Source: Colwellia psychrerythraea 34H | Lineage (GTDB): Bacteria > Pseudomonadota > Gammaproteobacteria > Enterobacterales > Alteromonadaceae | Reading direction: 5' to 3' | DNA: 64,000 bases | NCBI RefSeq assembly: GCF_000012325.1 | Contig: NC_003910.7 | Coordinates: forward strand, 124,001 to 188,000 | Shown: one piece after another, positions 42,384-51,476 of the stretch | Layout of the letters: each line of letters begins with the position of its first letter | Position numbering within the stretch: position 1 is the stretch's first letter | Notes under the pieces: model-generated | What the model saw: only the letters and a program-made list of their open reading frames with translations | Database searches by the model: none | What the model was told of the DNA's origin: nothing | Position numbers and translations under genes: made by a program

Positions 42384-43022
42384 TTATCCCTGATATTGAT
42401 ACAGTTGATAAACAACTTGGCCAGAAATTTTCTCTTTAATTAATTGCCAGTTAGCTGGGATAACTTGTGTGCTATCTGCTTCCATCTCTACATAAATGAG
42501 TGCCTGATCGGCCAAACCAAAGTGATTTAGTAATTGTGCGGTTTGTTCGACCAATTGTTTTCTAAAAGGAGGATCGAGAAAAACTAAATCAAAGGGTTTG
42601 TCTGACTTTGCGGTTAACCCTACTTTAAGAGGATCTTTTTTAAGAAAAACAAGCGCATTATCATTAATAACATTAATGTTATCAGCCTTGAGTAAGTCTT
42701 TATTCTCAAGTAATTGGTTCGCTGCGGCTCTATTTAATTCCACCAAGGTTACTTCATCGGCACCACGAGATAACGCTTCAAAACCTAAACTACCAGAGCC
42801 AGCAAAACAGTCTAAGCAATTGGCTTGAGCAATATAGGGCATGAGCCAATTAAAGACAGTCTCTTTAACTCTATCGGTTGTTGGGCGTAATCCCTCTGCC
42901 ATTAATACCGGTAATTTTCTACCTTTGTATTTACCGGCAATAATACGGATTTTACCGGCAGACTTACCCTGTCCTCTCCCAGAAAGGAGCTTTTTACTTA
43001 GTTGTTTTTTTGCTTGATTCAT
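42384..43022 (-). CDS. rsmD: 16S rRNA (guanine-966-N2)-methyltransferase RsmD
   Basis: SAM-dependent methyltransferase of 212 residues that modifies G966 of 16S rRNA. Features are RIIAGKYKGRKLPV, GLRPTTDRVKETVFNWLMPY, the SAM motif LDCFAGSGSLGFEALSRGA and the catalytic DLVFLDPPF. It is divergent from ftsY, the conserved arrangement in gammaproteobacteria. The shared 137-bp spacer contains a perfect 23-bp inverted repeat. Confidence 0.95.
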   Translation of the reverse strand: MNQAKKQLSKKLLSGRGQGKSAGKIRIIAGKYKGRKLPVLMAEGLRPTTDRVKETVFNWLMPYIAQANCLDCFAGSGSLGFEALSRGADEVTLVELNRAAANQLLENKDLLKADNINVINDNALVFLKKDPLKVGLTAKSDKPFDLVFLDPPFRKQLVEQTAQLLNHFGLADQALIYVEMEADSTQVIPANWQLIKEKISGQVVYQLYQYQG

Positions 43023-43071
43023 ATCACTGACAATTTTGCTATTAAGTGCTAATATAGCGCCAATTTTATCC

Positions 43072-43127
43072 TTGTTTGGTCGTTATACCAAACATATTTA
43101 TCTTTGTTTGGTATAACGACCAAACAA
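43072..43127. promoter_or_regulatory. Perfect 23-bp inverted repeat between rsmD and ftsY
   Basis: Arms 43072-43094 and 43105-43127 are exactly complementary around a 10-base AT-rich centre. Each arm is itself a smaller inverted repeat, TTTGGT-CGTTAT-ACCAAA. It could be two copies of one operator placed head to head, a hairpin in the ftsY leader, or the ends of a very short mobile element, since ATACCAAAC resembles the termini of the repeat families elsewhere in the window. Confidence 0.7.
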
Positions 43128-43159
43128 ATTCATACTGAAATATATTTAGGTAGCAAAAC

Positions 43160-44605
43160 GTGTCGAAGAAAAAAGGTATGTTGTCTTGGTTAGGCTTTGG
43201 CAAAAAAGAAAAGCAACCGAGCACTGAAGAAAATAACAATGAAGCTCTCTCTGTCGCTGAATCGGTTGAACAACTTGATGAGAAAATGGTTGAGTCAGTT
43301 GTCAATGAAGCAGAAAAATCAATAACAGAACACGCAGTAGAGCAAGAAGCTACTGCCGACGTTGTTAACGATGATGTTAATGTGCTCGAGGACTCTGCAG
43401 CTGAGACTACAGAAGCAGTAGCGATTGCAGCGGTAACTGTTGACTCCGTAACGGAAGATTCAGTAAGCGAAGAAAATGCTCAGGTTGTTGAAACAGAATT
43501 GACTAGTGAAGAGCTACCTGAAGCTAAATTATTAGCTGAAATGGAAGCTGTTGAGCAGCAGGTTGAATCAATTGATGATGTTGAGGCTGTAGAGGAAACC
43601 CTTGAAGATGTATCGAAAACACAAGCCGATACAGCTGCAGACTCTGAACCTAAAGTTGAAGAAATTGTTGATGAAAAAGCTGAAAGTAAGCTTGGTTTCT
43701 TTGCCCGCTTAAAACAAGGCTTAAGTAAAACCAGACAAAATTTAGGTGGCGGCTTAATTGATTTGTTTCGCGGCAAACAAATTGACGATGACTTATTTGA
43801 AGAGTTAGAAACTCATTTGCTCTTAGCGGATGTTGGTGTTGAAACTACAATGAAAATTATAGAGTCATTAACACAAAGTGCTAATCGCAAGCAGTTAAAA
43901 GACGCGTCTGCTTTGTATGACTTGCTTAAAATAGAATTAAAGAAAGTTATTGAAGATGTTAGTCAGCCGTTAGTTATCCCTGAAGACGATGGACCTTTTG
44001 TTATCTTGATGGTCGGTGTTAACGGTGTCGGTAAAACCACAACTATTGGTAAACTAGCTAAGCAATTTCAAGCGCAAGGTAAATCAGTAATGCTAGCGGC
44101 GGGCGATACTTTTAGAGCCGCGGCTGTAGAGCAATTACAAGTGTGGGGTGAGCGCAATAATATTCCTGTTATTGCTCAGCATACCGGTGCTGATAGTGCT
44201 TCGGTTATTTTTGATGCAATCAGTGCGGCAAAAGCACGTAAAGTTGATATTATCATTGCGGATACTGCTGGACGTTTGCAAAACAAAGCTCACTTGATGG
44301 AAGAATTGAAAAAAGTTGTGCGGGTAATGAAAAAGTTAGATGTTAATGCGCCTCATGAGGTGATGCTAACGCTTGATGCTGGGACAGGTCAAAATGCTTT
44401 AAGTCAGACCAAATTGTTCGACGAAGCGGTTGGTTTAACAGGTTTAACTATTACTAAATTAGATGGTACCGCTAAAGGTGGTGTTATTTTTGCTGTTGCA
44501 GATAAGCATAGTATTCCTATTCGATATTTAGGTGTCGGTGAAGGTATCGATGATTTAAGACCTTTTAATAGTGATGATTTCATTGACGCGCTTTTTAGTA
44601 AGTAG
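43160..44605 (+). CDS. ftsY: Signal recognition particle receptor FtsY
   Basis: GTPase that docks ribosome-SRP complexes at the inner membrane for co-translational insertion. It has 481 residues. Residues 1-170 are the acidic A domain, rich in E/D/V as in E. coli, with a basic GFGKKEKQP near the N-terminus that may touch the membrane. Residues about 175-480 are the NG domain: GVNGVGKTTTIGKLAKQF (G1), DTFRAAAVEQL, DTAGRLQNK (G3), TKLDGTAKGG (G4) and GVGEGIDDLRPF. The start is a GTG at 43160. It is the first gene of ftsY-ftsE-ftsX-rpoH, but a terminator and a repeat remnant separate it from ftsE. Confidence 0.96.
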   Translation: MSKKKGMLSWLGFGKKEKQPSTEENNNEALSVAESVEQLDEKMVESVVNEAEKSITEHAVEQEATADVVNDDVNVLEDSAAETTEAVAIAAVTVDSVTEDSVSEENAQVVETELTSEELPEAKLLAEMEAVEQQVESIDDVEAVEETLEDVSKTQADTAADSEPKVEEIVDEKAESKLGFFARLKQGLSKTRQNLGGGLIDLFRGKQIDDDLFEELETHLLLADVGVETTMKIIESLTQSANRKQLKDASALYDLLKIELKKVIEDVSQPLVIPEDDGPFVILMVGVNGVGKTTTIGKLAKQFQAQGKSVMLAAGDTFRAAAVEQLQVWGERNNIPVIAQHTGADSASVIFDAISAAKARKVDIIIADTAGRLQNKAHLMEELKKVVRVMKKLDVNAPHEVMLTLDAGTGQNALSQTKLFDEAVGLTGLTITKLDGTAKGGVIFAVADKHSIPIRYLGVGEGIDDLRPFNSDDFIDALFSK

Positions 44606-44632
44606 CTATGAATAAATTTTTACTCCGCTTCT

Positions 44633-44657
44633 AAGCGTCTCGTTTGGGACGTTTTTT
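44633..44657 (+). terminator. Terminator after ftsY
   Basis: CGTCTC pairs with GGGACG (one G/T wobble) around a short loop, followed by six T. It lies about 30 bases after the ftsY stop. The stem is short, so read-through into ftsE is possible. Confidence 0.55.
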
Positions 44658-44756
44658 GTAAGCCCTACTTGTTGCAGCATCTTTTTATTAATGGTTTTGC
44701 CTTAATAAAAGATGCGCCGTAATCATTAATAACTCAGTCGTTCTGAGCACAGGACA

Positions 44757-44850
44757 GTATTCTTCTAAATAACCATTTTCTTCAACCAATGTCTTGCCTC
44801 TAGCCTTTTAACCCCCTACTAAGTGGACAATCAATTAGTCCGATTGGTAT
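44757..44850. repeat. Degraded ATACCAA-type repeat between ftsY and ftsE
   Basis: The right terminus (CAATTAGTCCGATTGGTAT) and the inner TTCTTCAACCAATGTCTTGCC plus TAGCCTTTTAA match the other ATACCAA-type copies with many changes. The left terminus is not recognisable; a hairpin of ATCTTTTATTA and TAATAAAAGAT near 44680-44710 may belong to it. The rest of the 300-bp gap holds the ftsY terminator and the ftsE leader. Confidence 0.55.
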
Positions 44851-44905
44851 CACAGGCTAATTGTGCTAAGTTAGCCCACTTATTCGTACAAAGTATTAAA
44901 GTAAT

Positions 44906-45613
44906 ATGATTAATTTCAATAAGGTAAATAAAACCTATCCAGGCGGTTTTCTAGCATTAAAACAAGTGAGTTTTAGCCTAGAAAGCGGTGAAATGGCATT
45001 TTTAACTGGCCATTCAGGAGCAGGTAAAAGTACCTTATTAAAATTAATCTCATTAATGGAAAAACCCAGCTCTGGTAGTATCCAAGTAAATCACACCGAA
45101 CTTTCCGATATTCAATATAAGCAAGTGCCTTATGTACGCCGTGGTATCGGGATGATCTTTCAAAGTCATAACTTACTTAAAGATCGTACTGTTTTTGATA
45201 ATGTTGCCTTACCGCTAATTATTGAGGGTGTTAGTCACAGTGAAATTAAAAAGCGTGTGGCGACTGCATTAGACAAAGTGCATTTAAGCGCTAAGTTGAA
45301 GTGTTATCCTCATATGCTCTCTGGTGGTGAACAACAACGTGTTGGTATTGCTCGTGCGATTGTTAATAAGCCGCCTATTCTCCTTGCCGATGAGCCTACA
45401 GGAAATTTAGATCCCAAATTATCGTTAGATATTATTCGTTTATTTGAAGAATTTAATGCCGCTGGTGTAACCGTACTTATTGCTACTCATGATCTAGGTT
45501 TAATTGCGCGTATGAAATACCGAACACTGACGTTGAAAGAGGGCACCATGATTAATGATGGTATTGTTGATGGCCTACAAGCACAGGGGACGTCTGATGA
45601 GCAATATTCATAG
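44906..45613 (+). CDS. ftsE: Cell division ATP-binding protein FtsE
   Basis: ATPase subunit of FtsEX, which controls septal peptidoglycan hydrolases from the divisome. It has 235 residues, normal being about 222. Motifs are Walker [14 protein letters not shown], signature [15 protein letters not shown], Walker [13 protein letters not shown] and H-loop IATHDLGL. The 3' end overlaps ftsX by 17 bases. Its start lies 56 bases after a degraded repeat. Confidence 0.96.
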   Translation: MINFNKVNKTYPGGFLALKQVSFSLESGEMAFLTGHSGAGKSTLLKLISLMEKPSSGSIQVNHTELSDIQYKQVPYVRRGIGMIFQSHNLLKDRTVFDNVALPLIIEGVSHSEIKKRVATALDKVHLSAKLKCYPHMLSGGEQQRVGIARAIVNKPPILLADEPTGNLDPKLSLDIIRLFEEFNAAGVTVLIATHDLGLIARMKYRTLTLKEGTMINDGIVDGLQAQGTSDEQYS

Positions 45614-46571
45614 TAGCGGTTTAAAAGCGCGTTCAAGTTTATTGGCTCGGCTTTTAACGCTACCTATTCGACATTTTCAGCAAGCGGTAGGTAGTTTAGG
45701 TAATCTATGGCGAACGCCTTTTACCACAGCGATGACAATTTTTGTTTTAGGCATCAGTCTAGCATTGCCGGCAACCTTGCATCTTTTTGTTAAAAACGCC
45801 GAACAAGTAAGTGAGCAGTGGGATAGTGCCTCGCAAATCACTTTATTTTTAAAATTATCAACCAGTGAGAAGAGTGCACAAAATTTAATAAAGCGCATTA
45901 GTCTTTATAACGATGTAGCAGAGGTGCGCTACATCTCAGCTAAACAAGCATTGAAAGAATTTAAAATTTTATCTGGTTTTGGTCAGTCACTTGAATATCT
46001 TGATAAAAACCCATTGCCAGCAACGTTATTGGTAACACCAACGCAAAGAGCTAGCCAAGCACAAGCGGCTAATGCTTTGTTGGCAAAATTGAGCAAAGAA
46101 CGAGAAGTTGAACAAGGAAAACTTGATTTAGAATGGTTAACGCGATTAGAAGCGATGGCCCGTTTACTTGAAGATATTGTACTCGGTGTAGCCTTGTTAT
46201 TATGTTTATCTGTGGTACTTATTGTGGGCAATACCATTCGATTAGCTATTTTAAATGAAAAAGATGCTATCGCTATTATGAAATTGGTTGGCGCGACAGA
46301 TAGCTTTATCCAGAGACCGTTTTTGTATTCAGGTATTTGGTACGGTATTTTTGGCGGCATACTTTCTTGTATCGCTGTGACTCTTCTGGCTTGGTATTTA
46401 GGTTATGCTATTAGTGACTTAAGTGAGCTTTATCAAAGTAACTTTCAATTGCAGGGATTATCCGGCAGTGAAGCACTAATGTTGATTGGCTTTGCCATTG
46501 TGCTTGCCTTAGTTGGAAGTTATATCTCGGTAAGCCAGCATATTAAAGCGATAGAACCTAATGCAGATTAA
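45597..46571 (+). CDS. ftsX: Cell division protein FtsX
   Basis: Membrane partner of FtsE: 324 residues from the ATG at 45597, which has AGGGGA upstream and lies inside ftsE. The open frame begins earlier at 45555, but those 14 residues are not FtsX-like. It has a basic N-terminus, a first helix in TAMTIFVLGISLALP, a periplasmic loop of about 120 residues (AEQVSEQWDSASQITLFL onward) that would bind the hydrolase activator EnvC, and three more helices near the C-terminus. Translationally coupled to ftsE. Confidence 0.94.
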   Translation: MSNIHSSGLKARSSLLARLLTLPIRHFQQAVGSLGNLWRTPFTTAMTIFVLGISLALPATLHLFVKNAEQVSEQWDSASQITLFLKLSTSEKSAQNLIKRISLYNDVAEVRYISAKQALKEFKILSGFGQSLEYLDKNPLPATLLVTPTQRASQAQAANALLAKLSKEREVEQGKLDLEWLTRLEAMARLLEDIVLGVALLLCLSVVLIVGNTIRLAILNEKDAIAIMKLVGATDSFIQRPFLYSGIWYGIFGGILSCIAVTLLAWYLGYAISDLSELYQSNFQLQGLSGSEALMLIGFAIVLALVGSYISVSQHIKAIEPNAD

Positions 46572-46784
46572 AGCCATTTAAGACTCATCTAAAAGAGAGT
46601 ACAGAATAATATCACTTGGTTTTACAACCATTTTTAAGGGAATAGTTAGCTTTATTGGTGTACTTAACTGTGAAATTACACAATATTCCTGAACTTTCTT
46701 CTCGAAATTTAACATGTATAACCAACTGTTTATTCTTGATAATTCCTTAAGCTTACAAATCGTCACATTTAATTCACAATAAAT

Positions 46785-46813
46785 TTGAAAGATCGCCTTG
46801 TGCCACCCTATCT
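46785..46813 (+). promoter_or_regulatory. rpoH: Sigma32-like promoter candidate upstream of rpoH
   Basis: TTGAAA (46785-46790) and CCCTATCT (46806-46813) are separated by 15 bases. This is close to the heat-shock consensus CTTGAAA, 11-16 bases, CCCCATnT. It lies 92 bases before the rpoH ATG. It would mean RpoH helps transcribe its own gene. The rest of the 334-bp ftsX-rpoH gap contains this, a second promoter candidate at 46861-46869 and a doubtful 62-codon minus-strand ORF. Confidence 0.45.
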
Positions 46814-46860
46814 ATTAAGCTAATGTTCATGTCCCCGCTATCGCAAATAGTGTCGATATA

Positions 46861-46869
46861 TGTTATTAT
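46861..46869 (+). promoter_or_regulatory. rpoH: Extended -10 element upstream of rpoH
   Basis: TGTTATTAT fits an extended sigma70 -10 (TGn plus TATTAT) 37 bases before the rpoH start. No clear -35 is seen. It may give the basal transcript. Confidence 0.4.
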
Positions 46870-46905
46870 CGCGGGCGAATTAAAGAGAGAAGGAGAGGGT
46901 TTTTT

Positions 46906-47763
46906 ATGAGTGAAGCAATGCAACTTACCTTACCAAAGAGTGGTAGTATCGAAGCATACATGCAATCTGCGTACAGCATTCCTATGCTAACTGCGGAGAA
47001 AGAGCATGATTTGGCTACTCGCCTCTACAATGAAAATGATTTACAAGCGGCGCAAGAGCTAATTATGTCGCACTTACGTTTTGTTATTCATGTTGCTAAA
47101 GGCTATTCTGGTTATGGTTTACCACATGCCGATTTAGTGCAAGAAGGCAACGTGGGTTTAATGAAAGCCGTTAAACGTTTTAATCCTGAAGTAGGCGTAC
47201 GTTTAGTTTCTTTTGCTGTGCATTGGATCAAAGCAGAAATTCATGAATTTGTGCTTAAAAATTGGCGCATTGTAAAAGTTGCTACCACCAAAGCGCAGCG
47301 TAAGTTATTTTTTAATCTACGTAAAAATAAAAAACGTTTAGGCTGGTTCAGCACTGAAGAAGTAAATACGGTAGCGGAAAACCTTGGTGTAACAACGAAA
47401 GATGTTATGGAAATGGAATCTCGTATGAGTAGCCATGATCAAGCATTTGAATTATCAAAAGATGATGATGATAATCTTGGATCCAGTAGCTTTTCACCTG
47501 CTCAATACCTTCAAGACAAACAATCAGATTTAGCGGTTGAAGTTGAAAATGATAATTGGGACAACCATGCGAATAAACGTTTATCAACAGCATTAGTAAC
47601 GCTTGATGAACGTAGTCAAGATATTATAAAGACGCGCTGGTTAACCGAAGATAAAACAACGTTACAAGAGCTAGCTAATAAATACCAAATATCAGCCGAA
47701 CGTGTAAGGCAGTTAGAAAAAAATGCTTTATCTAAACTTAAAAACACCATGGTTTTTGATTAA
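46906..47763 (+). CDS. rpoH: RNA polymerase sigma-32 factor
   Basis: Heat-shock sigma factor of 285 residues (E. coli 284). Region 2 contains [20 protein letters not shown] and [15 protein letters not shown]. The RpoH box, which marks true sigma32, is [10 protein letters not shown] near residue 130. Region 4 ends with [17 protein letters not shown]. The ATG follows an unusually purine-rich AGAGAAGGAGAGGG, a strong ribosome site 7-15 bases upstream. In E. coli, translation is limited by mRNA structure; I cannot judge this here. It follows ftsX after 334 bp and ends in a short terminator. Confidence 0.97.
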   Translation: MSEAMQLTLPKSGSIEAYMQSAYSIPMLTAEKEHDLATRLYNENDLQAAQELIMSHLRFVIHVAKGYSGYGLPHADLVQEGNVGLMKAVKRFNPEVGVRLVSFAVHWIKAEIHEFVLKNWRIVKVATTKAQRKLFFNLRKNKKRLGWFSTEEVNTVAENLGVTTKDVMEMESRMSSHDQAFELSKDDDDNLGSSSFSPAQYLQDKQSDLAVEVENDNWDNHANKRLSTALVTLDERSQDIIKTRWLTEDKTTLQELANKYQISAERVRQLEKNALSKLKNTMVFD

Positions 47764-47789
47764 CGTTCAGTAATATATATTGTTTAAAT

Positions 47790-47814
47790 AAACCGACTTT
47801 ATGTCGGTTTTTTT
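47790..47814 (+). terminator. Intrinsic terminator after rpoH
   Basis: AAACCGAC pairs with GTCGGTTT over 8 bp around a 5-base loop, followed by T. It lies 26 bases after the stop codon. Confidence 0.8.
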
Positions 47815-48024
47815 ATGTCTGCAAAATCATTCACCTCATCTGACGATAAAACAGCCAATTCACTTACAGTTGGTCACATGTTTGTATGCAAAAGTAACCA
47901 CATCGTTACAGGTTTAACTAAGTTACAACACTTGAAAACGAACTTCTTCTATTAAATCCAGCAGTATTGATGGCAATTGATAAACATCAGTTACCAACAA
48001 ACTAACGATAAAAAGGTAGAAGTA

Positions 48025-50478
48025 ATGAGCCTAAGAACAGCCAGAAAGAATATAGTAAATCGAGCAGTGATGATTGCCCTTGCCGCAACATCAGTGACCT
48101 CAGTACAAGCAGTTGCCGAAGAAGGCGCTGAAGAAGTAGAGCGTATTGCCGTAACAGGCTCTCGCATTAACAGAACCGATATTGAAAGCGCCAGCCCAGT
48201 AACGGTAATATCTTCAGACTTTATCACCAAGAGTGGTTTCACCTCAGTACAAGAAATATTATCAATGCAACCCGCTGCTGCAGGTATGAGCTTAGGTTCA
48301 ACGTCTAATAACGGTTCAGGTGGTTCGGCAACTGTTAACTTACGTGGTATGGGAGTGCAACGTACGTTAGTGCTATTAAATGGTCGACGTATGGTTGCAT
48401 CAGGTACTGGTGCTGACTCTTCAGTAGATTTAAATACTATCCCTGTTTCAATGATTCAGACCATTGAAATCTTGAAAGACGGTGCTTCAGCAGTTTATGG
48501 CTCAGATGCCATTGCTGGTGTTGTTAACATCATCACTAAGAAAGACTTTCAAGGCACTGAAATAACTGCTGATGGCAGTATTACCGACAAAGGTGATGGC
48601 GAAAGTGGGGGTTTTAGTCTTTTACATGGTCGTGACTTTGCTGGTGGTAACTTAGTTGTTGGCGCCCAATATTCAAACCGTGGTGAAATTATCCAATCGG
48701 ACCGTGATTTTGTCCCTGCAGGTGAATCTTCATTTGTACCAGGAGGTTCTTTAGGCGGAATGGTACCAGATGGTGAAGGTGGCTTTGTTCCACGTGAAGA
48801 GTCTTACGATTATACCGACGATAGTTATGCACAAACACCCAATGAATTATTAAGCTTATTCACTAACTTTAACTCTGAAATAGCGGATGATACCGAATTA
48901 AGCGTTGAATTTATGTATACCCGCCGTGAGTCAAATCAACAAATGGCACCGCAACCAGCTTCAATCGACTTAGATACAAGTTTGTTAGATGATAACTATA
49001 CCGATCAATTCAAAGATGAAAATGGCGTTCTGCCAGAAGAACTAGAATATAGACGTCGCATGACAGATGCCGGTCCACGTATTTACGGTCAAGAAACAGA
49101 TACCTATCGTGCTTCTGTTGGTTTGACTGGTTACTTAAGTAATGATTCACAGTGGGATATGTCGGCAACTTATGGTCGTAATGACTCAAAAGATAGTGTT
49201 GGTAACTCGATTCACGCAGGGAACATGGAAAAAAGTATCTACAATCATCAAGACGATTGGTTCAGCGGTGATCCCATGAGTAACGACTTCTTAGCCAGTG
49301 AAGGCGTTATGTACACCGAGCAAAATGAAGGTGGCAATGAACAATTCATTTTAGCCGCAGGTTATAGTGGCGTTAATGAGCACGATATAGGTTATGCCGT
49401 TGGAGTTGAAAGTCGTTTTGAAAGTGGATATTACACACCTGATTTAATTACTCAGGCTGGTGAAAGTACCGCGGCACAGCAAGATCCCACAGAAGGTAAT
49501 TATTCTGTACAGTCTATCTATGGTGAAATATCTGTACCAGTAACCGACTCTTTCACGGTAGAAGCCGCGACTCGTTATGATAACTATTCAACCTTTGGTG
49601 GTGCAGCTACTTGGAAGTTAGGTGCAACTTACAGTATTACTGATGGTTTAATGTTTAGAGCGGTGGCTGCAACGGGCTTTAGAGCACCAAGTGTGAGTGA
49701 GCTATACGGTGGTAACTCAGGTTCTTTTGATTATTTAACTGACCCTTGGGACAACGAACAAGATTCACAAATCTTAGTAAATTACACCAGTGATGCGGAT
49801 TTAAAGCCGGAAGAAAGTGAATCATTTACTGCGGGTGTTGTGTGGGAAATTACTGAAGGCCTATCTACTACTATGGATTATTGGCAGTTTGATATTACTA
49901 ACGCTATTAGCCGTGTGAACGTGCAAAATGAAATGAATAAGTGTTTCGGAGATGATCTCGTTGCTTGTGATACTATCGGAATTACACCGGGTGGAGACTT
50001 ATCGGAAATGACCTCTACATTAACCAATATTGGTCAGCAGAATACTTCAGGTATTGATTGGAATGTTAGCTACACTGCTGGCATGTTCAAAGTCATGTTT
50101 GATACGACTTATTTACTTGAATTTGAAGAAGACGGTATTAGCTATGAAGGTACTATTGGCGGCAATATGGGGGGGTACTCACAGCTAAAATCTAATTTAA
50201 CCGTTAGCGCCGATTTAACAGAAGACGTAAATTTACTTTATACAGCTAACTATATTCAAGGTATGGACGGCGATGGCTACACTACTGATGATGTGATTTA
50301 TCATAACGTTTCAGCGGCTTATCATATTAATGATGCGTGGCAAGTAACAGGTGGTATTAAAAATTTATTTGATACTGAACCTGAAGAAGTACCAGATGGT
50401 AATGATATGAATACAGTGCCAAATATCTACGATGTTGTTGGCCGTACCTTCTTTGTTAATACGTCATATAAGTTTTAG
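48025..50478 (+). CDS. TonB-dependent outer-membrane receptor
   Basis: A 22-strand-type receptor of 817 residues, counted from the ATG at 48025 with AAGG upstream; the frame is open from 47977 but those 16 residues precede the signal sequence. The signal peptide ends about VQAVA. A TonB-box-like VERIAVTGSRI is followed by the plug domain (SPVTVISSDFI, LRGMGVQRTLVLLNGRRM). The barrel ends in aromatic F after FVNTSYK, as outer-membrane proteins do. The sequence type (plug with NGRRM and IEILKDGASAVYGSDAIAG) is of the large class found in oligotrophic marine bacteria; the substrate cannot be read from it. It is a single gene with a strong terminator. No uptake or catabolic genes adjoin it. Confidence 0.93.
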   Translation: MSLRTARKNIVNRAVMIALAATSVTSVQAVAEEGAEEVERIAVTGSRINRTDIESASPVTVISSDFITKSGFTSVQEILSMQPAAAGMSLGSTSNNGSGGSATVNLRGMGVQRTLVLLNGRRMVASGTGADSSVDLNTIPVSMIQTIEILKDGASAVYGSDAIAGVVNIITKKDFQGTEITADGSITDKGDGESGGFSLLHGRDFAGGNLVVGAQYSNRGEIIQSDRDFVPAGESSFVPGGSLGGMVPDGEGGFVPREESYDYTDDSYAQTPNELLSLFTNFNSEIADDTELSVEFMYTRRESNQQMAPQPASIDLDTSLLDDNYTDQFKDENGVLPEELEYRRRMTDAGPRIYGQETDTYRASVGLTGYLSNDSQWDMSATYGRNDSKDSVGNSIHAGNMEKSIYNHQDDWFSGDPMSNDFLASEGVMYTEQNEGGNEQFILAAGYSGVNEHDIGYAVGVESRFESGYYTPDLITQAGESTAAQQDPTEGNYSVQSIYGEISVPVTDSFTVEAATRYDNYSTFGGAATWKLGATYSITDGLMFRAVAATGFRAPSVSELYGGNSGSFDYLTDPWDNEQDSQILVNYTSDADLKPEESESFTAGVVWEITEGLSTTMDYWQFDITNAISRVNVQNEMNKCFGDDLVACDTIGITPGGDLSEMTSTLTNIGQQNTSGIDWNVSYTAGMFKVMFDTTYLLEFEEDGISYEGTIGGNMGGYSQLKSNLTVSADLTEDVNLLYTANYIQGMDGDGYTTDDVIYHNVSAAYHINDAWQVTGGIKNLFDTEPEEVPDGNDMNTVPNIYDVVGRTFFVNTSYKF

Positions 50479-50526
50479 TAAGCAATAATTACGAATTTTA
50501 TTGTCGATAATTAAAGCACCTCAAAC

Positions 50527-50554
50527 AAAAGGCGACTTCTTAGTCGCCTTTTTT
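50527..50554 (+). terminator. Intrinsic terminator after the TonB-dependent receptor
   Basis: AAAAGGCGACT and AGTCGCCTTTT form a perfect 11-bp stem with loop TCTT, followed by T. It lies 48 bases after the stop. Confidence 0.9.
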
Positions 50555-50741
50555 GATCGCTGTAATTTGATTGGGAGATGTTTACCCATGGTATAAATAT
50601 TGTTTTAGCTCATAATTTACCAATTCATTTACTGCTTTTGCTCGTTTCCCTGTATTATTTAGGTATATAATGTTGGTACATAAAGCATGGGCTAACATAT
50701 AGGTTCGTCATGCGAGCATCAAATATCAGGAGTTAATTATT

Positions 50742-50999
50742 ATGGGTGGAATCGGAATTTGGCAACTAGTTATTGTTGCTGTGATTGTAGTGTTATTATT
50801 TGGAACTAAAAAACTACGTAATATAGGTGGTGATTTAGGTTCAGCGATTAAAGGTTTTAAAAGTGCTATCGGTGAAGATAAAGAACAAAAAAATAGTGCA
50901 GAAAAAACATCAGATACTTTAGCTGATAGCTCAAAGAGCACTACAGAAGAAGTGGTCAAAACAACAGAAAGTAAGACTAAAGAATCAGATCAGGCTTAA
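50742..50999 (+). CDS. tatA: Sec-independent protein translocase TatA
   Basis: Pore-forming subunit of the twin-arginine translocase, 85 residues. An N-terminal helix ([20 protein letters not shown], with the FGTKKLR hinge) is followed by an amphipathic helix ([14 protein letters not shown]) and a charged tail. The ATG follows GGAG. A TATAAT at 50666-50671 is a likely -10 for the operon tatA-tatB-tatC and beyond. tatB starts 3 bases after the stop. Confidence 0.95.
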   Translation: MGGIGIWQLVIVAVIVVLLFGTKKLRNIGGDLGSAIKGFKSAIGEDKEQKNSAEKTSDTLADSSKSTTEEVVKTTESKTKESDQA

Positions 51000-51002
51000 T
51001 GT

Positions 51003-51476
51003 ATGTTTGACGTTGGCTTTTGGGAATTAATCCTCATAGCAATTATGGGCTTAGTTATTTTAGGCCCTGAACGCTTACCGGTTGCAATTCGTACTCTTCG
51101 TGGCTGGATATCTGGTGCTCGAAAATTTAGTGATACTGTTAAATCTGAGCTTACAGAAGAATTACGCATACACGAATTACATGCAAATTTAAAAAAAGCA
51201 GAAGAAAGTAACTTAGAAAATTTAAGTCCTGAGGTTGCTGCGTCATTGAAATCGTTGCAAGAAGCAGCCGACTCTGTGGCTGAGCCTTTCAAAAAGGTCG
51301 ACAGACAACCACTAGAATCAATGATCGCTTCTTCCTTAGCTTCAGCTCCGCAAGCTAAAGTAGAGCCGGAGATGGCTCAAGATAGTGAAGAGCCAAAAAT
51401 TTCAAGTGCTCCGATAGAAAATGAAAAAAAACCAGATCAGCTAGTTAATCCAGAAAGTGATAAACCTCAGCCATGA
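51003..51476 (+). CDS. tatB: Sec-independent protein translocase TatB
   Basis: TatB of 157 residues. It has an N-terminal helix with the family motif FDVGFWELILIAIMGLVILG, GPERLP, an amphipathic helix and a long acidic/proline-rich tail. It forms the substrate receptor with TatC. Its stop overlaps the tatC start by 4 bases (ATGA). Confidence 0.95.
   Translation: MFDVGFWELILIAIMGLVILGPERLPVAIRTLRGWISGARKFSDTVKSELTEELRIHELHANLKKAEESNLENLSPEVAASLKSLQEAADSVAEPFKKVDRQPLESMIASSLASAPQAKVEPEMAQDSEEPKISSAPIENEKKPDQLVNPESDKPQP

Noticed and set aside
43066..43305. A minus-strand ORF overlapping the ftsY start
   Set aside because: It is antisense to the acidic ftsY N-terminus (serine-rich product) and spans the inverted repeat; no family match.
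46578..46766. A 62-codon minus-strand ORF in the ftsX-rpoH gap (GTG start)
   Set aside because: No ribosome site, no recognised domain and it covers the promoter region of rpoH. It could still be a small protein, but the sequence alone does not support it.
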